Below are positions 7,589 to 14,383 of a stretch of 38,328 nucleotides of DNA, piece by piece; within the stretch, counting starts at the first letter, position 1; every line of letters starts with the position of its first letter. Below the pieces are notes generated by a model. That model did not search any database, had not been told where the DNA came from, and saw only the letters and a list, made by a program, of their open reading frames with translations. Origin of the DNA: an uncultured Collinsella sp. (GTDB lineage Bacteria; Actinomycetota; Coriobacteriia; Coriobacteriales; Coriobacteriaceae); NCBI GenBank assembly GCA_900758375.1, contig CAAERJ010000059.1:1-38328 (forward strand). The letters run 5' to 3'. The translations under genes were made by a program, and so were the position numbers.

Positions 7589-8500
7589 TTACGCCACCTC
7601 GCCTTCCTGGTCGGCATTCTCGTTGACTCCGGCGACCTCGGCCATGTAGGCCTCGCAGCACGCCTTGGCGACGGCGCGGACGCGCAGGATGTAGTTGGCA
7701 CGCTCGACCGCGGACAGGGCGCCGCGGGCATCGAGCAGATTGAAAGCGTGGCTGCACTTCATGACGCAGTCATATGCCGGCAGCGGCAGCTTGCGCTCCA
7801 GGCAGGAATGGCACTCGGCCTCGTAGTCATCAAACTTCTGACGCATCATCTCGACGTTGGCGACCTCAAAGTTATAGGCACTGAACTCGCGCTCGTTCTC
7901 GAGGAACACGTCGCCATAGGTCATGGGCGTGCCGTCGGGCAGGTAGCTCCACACCAAGTCGTAGACCGAGTTAACGCCCTGCGCATACATGGCAATGCGC
8001 TCTAGGCCATAGGTGATCTCGACGGGTACGGGGTCGACCTCGATGCCGCCTACCTGCTGGAAGTACGTAAACTGCGTGACCTCCATGCCGTTGAGCCAGA
8101 CCTCCCAGCCAAGGCCCCAGGCGCCGAGCGTCGGGCTCTCCCAGTCGTCCTCGACAAAGCGGACGTCATGGTCGTTGGGGTCCAGACCGATAGCGGCAAG
8201 AGACCCCAGGTAAAGCTCCTGGGCGTTGACCGGTGAGGGCTTGATGAGCACCTGGAACTGATAGTAGTGCTGCATGCGGTTGGGGTTCTCGCCGTAGCGG
8301 CCGTCGGCGGGACGGCGGCAAGGCTGCGCATAGCAGGTGCGCCACTCGGCGGGACCGAGCGAGCGCAGCGTGGTCGCGGTATGGAAGGTACCGGCACCGA
8401 CCTCGGAGTCATAGGGCTGCATAATGACGCAGCCCTGCTCGCCCCAGTACTGCTGGAGGCGCAGGATGATGTCTTGGAAGGAAAGCGATGAAGCGTTCAT
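7589..8500 (-). CDS. glyQ: Glycine-tRNA ligase, alpha subunit
   Basis: Catalytic class II aminoacyl-tRNA synthetase subunit that activates glycine with ATP. The near-invariant stretches SFQDIILRLQQYWGEQGCVI, QPYDSEVGAGTFH, NRMQHYYQFQV, and WESPTLGAWGLGWEVW are all present. At 303 aa it matches family length. The ATG at 8500 has GAGGGG about 12 bases upstream and GAGG immediately next to it, so the site is not ideal. The gap to lepB is only 59 bases and contains TATAGT without a good -35. There is no room for a T-box riboswitch, so control by tRNA-Gly through a T-box at this gene is excluded. Confidence 0.97.
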   Translation of the reverse strand: MNASSLSFQDIILRLQQYWGEQGCVIMQPYDSEVGAGTFHTATTLRSLGPAEWRTCYAQPCRRPADGRYGENPNRMQHYYQFQVLIKPSPVNAQELYLGSLAAIGLDPNDHDVRFVEDDWESPTLGAWGLGWEVWLNGMEVTQFTYFQQVGGIEVDPVPVEITYGLERIAMYAQGVNSVYDLVWSYLPDGTPMTYGDVFLENEREFSAYNFEVANVEMMRQKFDDYEAECHSCLERKLPLPAYDCVMKCSHAFNLLDARGALSAVERANYILRVRAVAKACCEAYMAEVAGVNENADQEGEVA

Positions 8501-8559
8501 GCCTCTAATATCCCCTCGTCGAAACGATTACACGGTTAGGTACTGTACTATAGCGGTTT

Positions 8560-9123
8560 TTAGTCGATAGCGCCGATGCGGTTGAGCGGCCAGTAGCGCA
8601 CAAGCGCCACGGCGATCAAATCAGAGCGATCGACGGGACCAAAGTAACGTGAGTCGGCAGAGTTTTCGCGGTTGTCGCCCATCACCCACACGCACCCGTC
8701 GGGAACGGTGTAGGGATAGCTTACCTGAGCGCCGGGAGCCTGGACCGAAAGCGGCCAGCTCATGCCGGTCGTGTAGTCCTCGTCGAGCGCCTGGCCGTCA
8801 ACGACCACCTTGCCGTCCCGAAGGTCGACCGTCTGGCCGGCCGTGGCAATAACACGCTTGACGAGAACATCGTGCTCGGAGGTGCCATCGGGGTTGTGGA
8901 ACACCACGATATCGCCTTGGCTGACGGGCTGGCCGAGTTCAAGGCTCACCTTTTGCGCCAGGATCTGGTCGCCGATCTCGATCGTGGACTCCATGGAGCC
9001 GGTGGGCACCACAAAGGGTTCGACCACAAACGAGCGAATCAGGAAGGTGGCGACCAGTGCGATCGCGACGACCACGATCCACTCAAACGCACCCTTTAGC
9101 ACGGAATGCTGCGATGGAACCAT
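8560..9123 (-). CDS. lepB: Signal peptidase I
   Basis: Membrane serine protease that removes signal peptides outside the cytoplasmic membrane. One transmembrane segment (about residues 13-31, WIVVVAIALVATFLI) is followed by the catalytic PTGSMEST (Ser43) and DVLVKRVIA (Lys89), forming the Ser-Lys dyad. The family box GDNRENSADSRYFGPV is present near the C-terminus. 187 aa is typical of Gram-positive enzymes. I choose ATG at 9123 because AAGGAG lies 5 bases upstream; a GTG at 9129 overlaps that site. It follows trmD by 2 bases, so the two are probably coupled. In many bacteria lepB follows rplS; here rplS is elsewhere. Confidence 0.95.
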   Translation of the reverse strand: MVPSQHSVLKGAFEWIVVVAIALVATFLIRSFVVEPFVVPTGSMESTIEIGDQILAQKVSLELGQPVSQGDIVVFHNPDGTSEHDVLVKRVIATAGQTVDLRDGKVVVDGQALDEDYTTGMSWPLSVQAPGAQVSYPYTVPDGCVWVMGDNRENSADSRYFGPVDRSDLIAVALVRYWPLNRIGAID

Positions 9124-9125
9124 TC

Positions 9126-9884
9126 TCACTCCTTGCTCTGCGAATACGATGCGTCCAGGATGTCCTGCGCGTATGCGCGCTCCTCGGGCGTGAGCCGCGC
9201 CGTCTCGATCAGGTCGGGACGCCAGCGGCAGGTGCGCTCGATGGCATTCTTACGGCGCCAGGCGTCAACCTTGGCATGATCGCCGCTCACGAGCACCGGC
9301 GGCACGCCCTCGCCGTTGAACTCGGCGGGGCGAGTATACTGCGCGTACTCGAGCAGGCCACCGTCCTCGGCAGTCGAGAACGACTCATCGACGTTACTCA
9401 TCTCGTCACCAAGGGCGCCGGGAATCAGACGCACGACGGCGTCGGCAACGACCATAGCGGGAAGCTCGCCGCCCGTAAGCACGTAGTCGCCGATCGATAG
9501 GCGCTCGTCGGCATACGCATACGCGCGCTCGTCGACACCCTCGTATCGACTGCATACAAACAGCAGGCGCTCGCTTTTGAGCAGGCGCTCGGCCACATGC
9601 TGCGTAAAGGGTTCGCCGCAGGGCGTAAAGAACACCACGGTGGGCTTGGGACCCTCAGAGCTAATAGCCTCGATGGCCTCGGCGATGGGCTCGACCTTCA
9701 TGAGCATGCCCTGCCCGCCGCCGTACGGCTCGTCATCGACGGTACGATGGCGGTCGTGCGTCCAGTCGCGCAGGTTATAGGCCTTAAAATCAAAAAGGCC
9801 GGCCTTGCGGGCGCGGCCCAAGATCGATGTGGACATGACGGGCTCAAACATCTCGGGAAAGACCGAAAGGGTCTCAATCAGCAT
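9126..9884 (-). CDS. trmD: tRNA (guanine-N1)-methyltransferase
   Basis: Methylates G37 of tRNAs that have G at position 36, using SAM, which prevents +1 frameshifting. It is a SPOUT-fold enzyme whose knot is visible as YVLTGGELPAMVVADAVVRLIPG. The N-terminus (LIETLSVFPEMFEPVMSTSILGRA) and DEPYGGGQGMLMK are diagnostic. At 252 aa it is of usual length. The ATG at 9884 is chosen because GGGAGG lies 5 bases before it and it begins 10 bases after the rimM stop; an ATG nine codons upstream would overlap rimM without a site. Confidence 0.96.
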   Translation of the reverse strand: MLIETLSVFPEMFEPVMSTSILGRARKAGLFDFKAYNLRDWTHDRHRTVDDEPYGGGQGMLMKVEPIAEAIEAISSEGPKPTVVFFTPCGEPFTQHVAERLLKSERLLFVCSRYEGVDERAYAYADERLSIGDYVLTGGELPAMVVADAVVRLIPGALGDEMSNVDESFSTAEDGGLLEYAQYTRPAEFNGEGVPPVLVSGDHAKVDAWRRKNAIERTCRWRPDLIETARLTPEERAYAQDILDASYSQSKE

Positions 9885-9894
9885 GTTGTCCTCC

Positions 9895-10416
9895 CTACTT
9901 GTCCATATCAATCAAACCGTCCATAACGTGGACGGAAATTGTCCCCTGATCGGGAAGATCGAGCACAACCTGCTCGATCACGGGAATCAGCACCTCGCCG
10001 TACCGATCGCCCTCGACAACCCAAACATCGTTGGCGGGAGTCGACATGATCTCGACAATCGTGCCGAGCAAGCCAAAGCGCTCGTCGACCACCTCGCGAC
10101 CCATCAGGTCGGTATAGGCGGCATCGAGCGAATCGAGCTCAAAATCGTCACGGTTTGCCAGCACGTAGCATCCGGTGATGCCCTCGGCGGCCGTCAAGTC
10201 GTCTATGCCCTCAAACGAGACCAGATCGCCATCGCCCGTATCGATGACGGATACGACCGTGCAAAAACGGTCGCGCTTGAGCGCCGGTGGCGTCAAGGCG
10301 ACGCGCATACCCGGCGTCAATACAGAAGGAAGCCCCCGCAGCGGCTGCGCGAGGACCTCCCCCTTCCTTCCGTGCGGCTTGACCACACGGGCGATGTTTT
10401 TGTACTGGGACCTCAA
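9895..10416 (-). CDS. rimM: 16S rRNA processing/ribosome maturation factor RimM
   Basis: Assists maturation of the 30S head domain and binds S19. The N-terminal barrel shows IARVVKPHGRKGEVLAQPL and the C-terminal PRC-barrel shows DLMGREVVDERFGLLGTI and VLIPVIEQVV. At 173 aa it is normal. The start is probably TTG at 10416, 4 bases after the khpA stop, with TAGGA just before it; spacing is tight and the first few residues are uncertain. It lies in the conserved rpsP-khpA-rimM-trmD order. Confidence 0.92.
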   Translation of the reverse strand: MRSQYKNIARVVKPHGRKGEVLAQPLRGLPSVLTPGMRVALTPPALKRDRFCTVVSVIDTGDGDLVSFEGIDDLTAAEGITGCYVLANRDDFELDSLDAAYTDLMGREVVDERFGLLGTIVEIMSTPANDVWVVEGDRYGEVLIPVIEQVVLDLPDQGTISVHVMDGLIDMDK

Positions 10417-10420
10417 GGTC

Positions 10421-10705
10421 CTAGCCCAGAACCTCTACCTCGACTGCAGTGTCGAGGCGAGCGGCCAGTGCACGGGCGAGCGTGCGAATGGCCTTGATGG
10501 TACGGCCACGACGGCCGATGACCTTAGCGACGTCATCCTCGGCAACCGAAACCTCAATCGTGGAGGCGTCGTCACCATCGATGACCTCAAGGCTCACGGA
10601 ATCCGGGTCGTCGACGATCTGAACAACGAGATATTCGACGAGATCGGCGATGCGATCTGAGAGCATTGCCTCACCCTCGAGCTGTGCAGCGTCAACCTCA
10701 GGCAC
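10421..10705 (-). CDS. khpA: RNA-binding KH-domain protein KhpA
   Basis: Small single-KH RNA-binding protein that works with KhpB/Jag in several Gram-positives and affects cell elongation and division. The KH core VAKVIGRRGRTIKAIRTLARALA contains the GxxG loop as GRRG. The typical start LVEYLVVQIVDDPDSVSLEV is present. I use the GTG at 10705, since GAGGAG overlapping the rpsP stop lies 6 bases upstream; an ATG at codon 14 would give a protein closer to the usual 75-80 aa and is a real alternative. It lies between rpsP and rimM, the standard place. Confidence 0.9.
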   Translation of the reverse strand: MPEVDAAQLEGEAMLSDRIADLVEYLVVQIVDDPDSVSLEVIDGDDASTIEVSVAEDDVAKVIGRRGRTIKAIRTLARALAARLDTAVEVEVLG

Positions 10706-10708
10706 GAT

Positions 10709-11050
10709 TTACTCCTCGGCGCCCTCAGCGGCCTCAGCGGCAGCCTTAGCGGCCTCGGCCTCTTTGGCGAGCTGCTTCTTGGACTTCTTGACGACGGTCT
10801 CGGTCTTCTCGCCCTCGTTGGCGGCCTTGACCAGAGCAGCGACAGCGTCGGTGAGCTGAGCGCCCTTGGACTGCCAGTCAGCGATCTTCTCGAGATCGAG
10901 GTTGATGGTCTTGGGGGCGGTCATCGGGTTGTAGCGGCCAACCTCCTCGATGATACGACCGTCACGCGGGGCGCGGGAATCGGCGACGACGACACGGTAG
11001 TACGGACGCTTCTTAGCGCCGTGACGAGCAAGGCGAATCTTGACTGCCAA
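10709..11050 (-). CDS. rpsP: 30S ribosomal protein S16
   Basis: Small-subunit protein needed for 30S assembly. AVKIRLARHGAKKRPYYRVVVADSRAPRDGR is the family signature. The tail after about residue 80 is longer than usual and rich in Lys, Ala and Glu (113 aa against about 80-90), as in other Actinobacteria. The start is a TTG at 11050: GGAGGAG lies 6 bases before it, and it directly precedes the conserved AVKIRL; a longer reading would add unrelated residues. It heads the operon and has two candidate promoters upstream. Confidence 0.95.
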   Translation of the reverse strand: MAVKIRLARHGAKKRPYYRVVVADSRAPRDGRIIEEVGRYNPMTAPKTINLDLEKIADWQSKGAQLTDAVAALVKAANEGEKTETVVKKSKKQLAKEAEAAKAAAEAAEGAEE

Positions 11051-11106
11051 AGGAAACTCCTCCAACCAAGCAGCTTTAGGCTGCAACTACAAACAAACAG
11101 TTGAAC

Positions 11107-11135
11107 ATAATACGCCATCGACGCGGGCAGGTGAA
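11107..11135 (-). promoter_or_regulatory. Promoter P1 of the rpsP operon
   Basis: Minus strand: TTCACC (11130-11135), 17-base spacer, TATTAT (11107-11112). Predicted start near 11100, giving a leader of about 50 bases before the rpsP TTG. Confidence 0.6.
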
Positions 11136-11179
11136 GTCCGTGAGACCAACTTCTTCGGTGTAGTCGAAGGCAAATCCAT

Positions 11180-11207
11180 ATCTTAGACAAGAATTCGCGA
11201 TTTGCAA
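11180..11207 (-). promoter_or_regulatory. Possible promoter P2 of the rpsP operon
   Basis: Minus strand: TTGCAA (11202-11207), 16-base spacer, TAAGAT (11180-11185). It lies about 70 bases upstream of P1 and 33 bases from the ATG of the divergent dinB. A second start for a ribosomal operon is plausible but unproven. Confidence 0.4.
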
Positions 11208-11239
11208 GCACATCCACGCACCCCACATGAGCTGCGCGG

Positions 11240-11245
11240 TATACT
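11240..11245 (+). promoter_or_regulatory. -10 box of a leaderless dinB promoter
   Basis: TATACT ends 6 bases before the dinB ATG at 11252, which puts the expected transcription start at the A of the ATG. No ribosome binding site is visible. The -35 region has no clear match. Confidence 0.5.
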
Positions 11246-11251
11246 CATGCC

Positions 11252-12505
11252 ATGAAAAGACGCGAACATACATACGGTTATGAGGATGCTGCGGGCGTCA
11301 CGCCGCCGCCCTGGACGGGGCCGGCGGTGGGCCTCATGGATCTCGATGCGTTTTTTGCGAGCGTGGAGATGCTCGATCATCCCGAGTGGCGCGGCAAGCC
11401 ACTCATCGTGGGCGGCGATGCCGATTCCCGCGGCGTCGTGTCCACCTGCTCATACGAGGCACGTCGCTTTGGCGTGCACTCTGCCATGCCCTCGGCCGAG
11501 GCACGGCGCCTCTGTCCGCAGGCCATTTGGACGCATGGGCATTTCGATCGCTACCACGAGGTCAGCGCTCAGGTCATGGCGATTCTCGCCGACGAGACCC
11601 CGCGCGTTGAGCGCGTATCCATCGACGAAGCCTTTATCGATATCACACCGGGTCGCTTTGCACCCGAGGACCCGCTGCTGGTTGCGCGGCGCATAAGCGA
11701 CCGCGTCGCAGCGCTGGGAGTGACCTGCTCAATTGGCGTGGGCTGCAACAAGACGGTCGCAAAGATCGCAAGCGAGCGGGACAAGCCGTTTGGGCTGACC
11801 ATCGTGCGCCCCGGAACCGAGCAGCGCTTTTTGGCTGCGCTGCCGGTATCTGCCATGAGCGGCATCGGGAGATCGGCCGAGGAGCGGCTGCGCCGCATGC
11901 GCATCTACACGCTCGGCGAGCTATCCCGCGCACCGGAATCCACCTTGGCCTCTATTTTTGGCATCAACGGCGAACGCATGCGCCAGCGTGCGCTGGGACT
12001 CGAACTCTCCGAAGTCACGAGCCTCGATGAAGAGCGCGAGGTCAAGTCGGTCAGCAATGAACGCACCTTTGCGAAAGATTTGACTGAGCGTGAGGACATC
12101 GAAGCGGCGATTGCGCTGTTGGGAGAGTCAGTGGGACGCCGCCTGCGCCGTCAGGGACTAACGGGTGCCACGGTGACACTCAAACTCAAGTATTCGTATG
12201 GAAGCGGTCGCTCGGCACAGCGCCGGCTGCCCCATCCGACCGACGATGAGAACATCTTCGTGGCAGTGGCGCTCGAACTGCTCGACAACATCTGGCAGGA
12301 AGGGATGCATGTGCGCTTGGCGGGCGTCGGCATGAGCGACTTTTACCATCAGGGCGGTATCCAGACCGACCTGTTCTGCGAAATCGACGACCGCGGAGCC
12401 CAATCCAGCGACCGTCGCGACCTCTCGGTCGCCATCGACGCCGTCCGAGACAAGTTCGGCGACACCGCCCTATCCTTCGGCCGTCAATCCCGCTTCAACG
12501 ATTAG
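11252..12505 (+). CDS. dinB: DNA polymerase IV (Y-family)
   Basis: Error-prone translesion polymerase. The palm motifs are present: MDLDAFFASVE (Asp30, Asp32) and RVSIDEAFIDI (Asp125, Glu126). The thumb helix-hairpin-helix region reads MSGIGRSAEERLRRMRIYTLGEL, followed by the little-finger domain. QTDLF at 371-375 fits the β-clamp binding pentapeptide. At 417 aa it is somewhat longer than the roughly 350 aa of E. coli Pol IV, partly from a 25-residue N-terminal extension. The ATG at 11252 has no ribosome binding site but a TATACT box 6 bases upstream, suggesting a leaderless mRNA. It is the only gene read rightward in the first 32 kb. Confidence 0.94.
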   Translation: MKRREHTYGYEDAAGVTPPPWTGPAVGLMDLDAFFASVEMLDHPEWRGKPLIVGGDADSRGVVSTCSYEARRFGVHSAMPSAEARRLCPQAIWTHGHFDRYHEVSAQVMAILADETPRVERVSIDEAFIDITPGRFAPEDPLLVARRISDRVAALGVTCSIGVGCNKTVAKIASERDKPFGLTIVRPGTEQRFLAALPVSAMSGIGRSAEERLRRMRIYTLGELSRAPESTLASIFGINGERMRQRALGLELSEVTSLDEEREVKSVSNERTFAKDLTEREDIEAAIALLGESVGRRLRRQGLTGATVTLKLKYSYGSGRSAQRRLPHPTDDENIFVAVALELLDNIWQEGMHVRLAGVGMSDFYHQGGIQTDLFCEIDDRGAQSSDRRDLSVAIDAVRDKFGDTALSFGRQSRFND

Positions 12506-12514
12506 TCCCTTAGA

Positions 12515-12557
12515 CAAAAAGAAAGCCGGGCAGCTGCGAATGATGCAGCTGCCCGGC
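12515..12557 (-). terminator. Intrinsic terminator of the mreB-rsfS gene run
   Basis: A perfect 13-bp stem (GCCGGGCAGCTGC with GCAGCTGCCCGGC, 12525-12537 and 12545-12557) is followed on the minus strand by TTTCTTTTTG. It lies between the converging dinB and rsfS and ends the leftward operon; on the plus strand there is no T-run, but the stem may also slow dinB transcripts. Confidence 0.85.
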
Positions 12558-12569
12558 GAACGGTAAAGG

Positions 12570-12598
12570 TTAGCTAAAACCCCGTCCCAAATGAGCTA
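12570..12598 (-). repeat. Dispersed GGGACGGGG repeat, copy B
   Basis: It begins at the base next to the rsfS stop codon. The minus strand reads TAGCTCATTTGGGACGGGG then TTTTAGCTAA. The plus-oriented arm of copy A (4499-4528) reads TAGCTAATTTGGGACGGGG then CTTTTTTAGCTA, nearly identical and with the same AGCT flanks. Confidence 0.65.
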
Positions 12599-13054
12599 CT
12601 AGAGGAGGTCGAGGGGAAGCTGGGGGGCGTCGCCCCAGAGCTTTTCGAGACGGTAGAACTCGCGCGCCTCAGGAGTGAAGACGTGGACGACAACCGAACC
12701 GTAGTCCATGAGCATCCAGGTCTTCTGCTCGCGGCCCTCGATGGAAAACGGGTGCTCGCCGCAAGCCTCGGCGACCTTCTCCTCAATCTCGTCGACGATC
12801 GAATCAACCTGGCGGTTGTTGGTGCCGGTAGCGAGGACAAAGTAGTCGCACACATCGGAAAGCTCTGTCAGGTCGAGCACTTGCACGTCCTCGCCTTTCT
12901 TGTCGTAGGCGGCCTGCGCGGCGGCGCGAGCGACTTCCTCGGCGGCGACACCGCTCGCGGACAGCGAGGCGGCAGTGCGGTCGGACGTGGCAACGAAACT
13001 CTTGTGCTCCACGCTTTCAAGAATCTGCTCGTCGGTCATGGTCTCGTCGGCCAT
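12599..13054 (-). CDS. rsfS: Ribosomal silencing factor RsfS (Iojap/YbeB family)
   Basis: Binds L14 on the 50S subunit and blocks joining with 30S when nutrients are low. The core is recognisable from about residue 40: AAYDKKGEDVQVLDLTELSDVCDYFVLATGTNNRQVDSIVDEIE, then WMLMDYGSVVVHVFTPEAREFYRLEKLWGDA. At 151 aa it is longer than the usual 105-120 because of an N-terminal extension rich in Ala, Ser and Glu. ATG at 13054 follows AAAGAGG. It is the last gene of the run and is followed by copy B of the intergenic repeat and a strong terminator. Confidence 0.93.
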   Translation of the reverse strand: MADETMTDEQILESVEHKSFVATSDRTAASLSASGVAAEEVARAAAQAAYDKKGEDVQVLDLTELSDVCDYFVLATGTNNRQVDSIVDEIEEKVAEACGEHPFSIEGREQKTWMLMDYGSVVVHVFTPEAREFYRLEKLWGDAPQLPLDLL

Positions 13055-13081
13055 GGAATACCTCTTTCTAGACAGCCCGAG

Positions 13082-13690
13082 CTAGCGCAGCTGGGCGTAA
13101 TGGTTGTAAATCGTAATAGCCGTGGGATAAAGATAACGCCCGGTCTGGATCACATAGACCAGACCCTGCGCAAAACAGGAGAAGAACAACTCGTCGAGCG
13201 AGGACTTCCCCACCATCTTGCGCAGCGCATGGGCATAATCGCCGTGGCGGTTGGGTTCGATGGCATCGGCCACAAAGACCACCATATCGAGCGGCGTCAT
13301 GTCGCAAGCGCCCACGGTGTGACGGTCGACAGCCTGAAAGACCGCCGGCGACAGCTCGGGAAAGAGCTGCGGAAGCTCATAGGCGGCAACCGGGCCATGC
13401 AAAAGCGGCGTCGCGGCAGACGGAGAGCCGGCAATCTTGATGCCATAATGCAGAGCGCGCGTGACCAGCTCGTCGTCGGAGAGCACCTTGTCCCAGTCAT
13501 GGATCAGGCCAGCGGCAGCGGCATCAAAGCGGTTGACACCGTACACCTCGGCTAGGTGCAACGCAGTCTCGGCAACCCCGAGCGAATGCACGTAGCGCTT
13601 ACGCTTATCCTTCATGCGCACATCGAGCAACTCGTGGATGCGCGTCAAGAGCGCGCGCTCGTCGCCCTCAAACTGATCTTCTACCGACAA
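13082..13690 (-). CDS. yqeK: HD-domain hydrolase YqeK (probable Ap4A hydrolase)
   Basis: HD-superfamily protein; YqeK members studied elsewhere hydrolyse diadenosine tetraphosphate symmetrically to ADP. Metal ligands fit the family pattern: His35 in KRYVHSLGVAETA, His64-Asp65 in GLIHDWDK, His98, His124 in DRHTVG and Asp142 in VADAIEP. At 202 aa it is typical. The likely start is TTG at 13690 with GGGGGAG 5 bases before it; an ATG further in would remove the first helix. It lies between nadD and rsfS, the conserved place for yqeK. Confidence 0.9.
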   Translation of the reverse strand: MSVEDQFEGDERALLTRIHELLDVRMKDKRKRYVHSLGVAETALHLAEVYGVNRFDAAAAGLIHDWDKVLSDDELVTRALHYGIKIAGSPSAATPLLHGPVAAYELPQLFPELSPAVFQAVDRHTVGACDMTPLDMVVFVADAIEPNRHGDYAHALRKMVGKSSLDELFFSCFAQGLVYVIQTGRYLYPTAITIYNHYAQLR

Positions 13691-13702
13691 CGTTCTCCCC
13701 CA

Positions 13703-14380
13703 TCAATCAAAATCGTCTTGCCCAAGATCGGCATACAGGCCGCGTTTCCGGATATAGCCGAGCACGGACTCGCTCGTAAGATAGCGCACGCTCATACCGC
13801 GGGCAACCCGCTTGCGAATGTTGGTCGAGCTAATCGCCAGCGCCGGAATCTGGATATAGCGCACGTCGAATGGCAATCCCGATTCCTTAATCCGCGCCCG
13901 GGCCGTATCGATGTCAAAGCCGGGACGCGTCGCAGCAATAAAGGTTGCCAGTTCGGCAATCTCATCTGCATTGTGCCAGGTCACAATATCGATAATCGCA
14001 TCGGCACCCGTAATAAAGTAAAGCTTCACCCGTGGCGGGTAAAACTCGCGAAGGGCGCGCAGCGTATCGGCTGTGTAGGTGACACCGGCACGATCGATCT
14101 CGAAGCGGCTTGCCAAAAAGGCCGGGTTCGCGGCGGTCGCGAGGACCGTCATGGCATAACGGTCCTCAGCAGGCGTCACCGGTTTGTCGAGCTTAAAGGC
14201 GGGAGAGCCGGCCGGCATAAAGAGCACGGCGTCCAAGTCGAGCGACTCGCGCGCCTGCTCGGCGGTAACCAAGTGCCCATAATGAATCGGGTCAAAGGTA
14301 CCACCCATAATGCCGAGCCTAAACTCCTGCCCGTCTTCTAGAGGAAGCTCGGGCAGACCGATTCCACCGCGCAGTGACAT
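13703..14380 (-). CDS. nadD: Nicotinate-nucleotide adenylyltransferase
   Basis: Forms deamido-NAD from nicotinate mononucleotide and ATP, an essential step of NAD synthesis. GGTFDPIHYGHL (residues 26-37) is the nucleotidyltransferase signature and ISSTNIRKRVARG the C-terminal motif. It is 225 aa, with about 20 residues before the core. ATG at 14380 follows GAGGG and lies 3 bases after the obgE stop, so it is coupled to obgE. Confidence 0.95.
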   Translation of the reverse strand: MSLRGGIGLPELPLEDGQEFRLGIMGGTFDPIHYGHLVTAEQARESLDLDAVLFMPAGSPAFKLDKPVTPAEDRYAMTVLATAANPAFLASRFEIDRAGVTYTADTLRALREFYPPRVKLYFITGADAIIDIVTWHNADEIAELATFIAATRPGFDIDTARARIKESGLPFDVRYIQIPALAISSTNIRKRVARGMSVRYLTSESVLGYIRKRGLYADLGQDDFD

Positions 14381-14383
14381 GGC

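Noticed and set aside
8501..8559. T-box riboswitch before glyQ
   Set aside because: The gap to lepB is 59 bases, too short for a T-box, and no specifier stem or T-box sequence is seen.
11252..11290. SOS (LexA) box at dinB
   Set aside because: GAACATAC at 11265 is at most a half-site; neither GAAC-N4-GTTC nor CTGT-N8-ACAG is present around the promoter.
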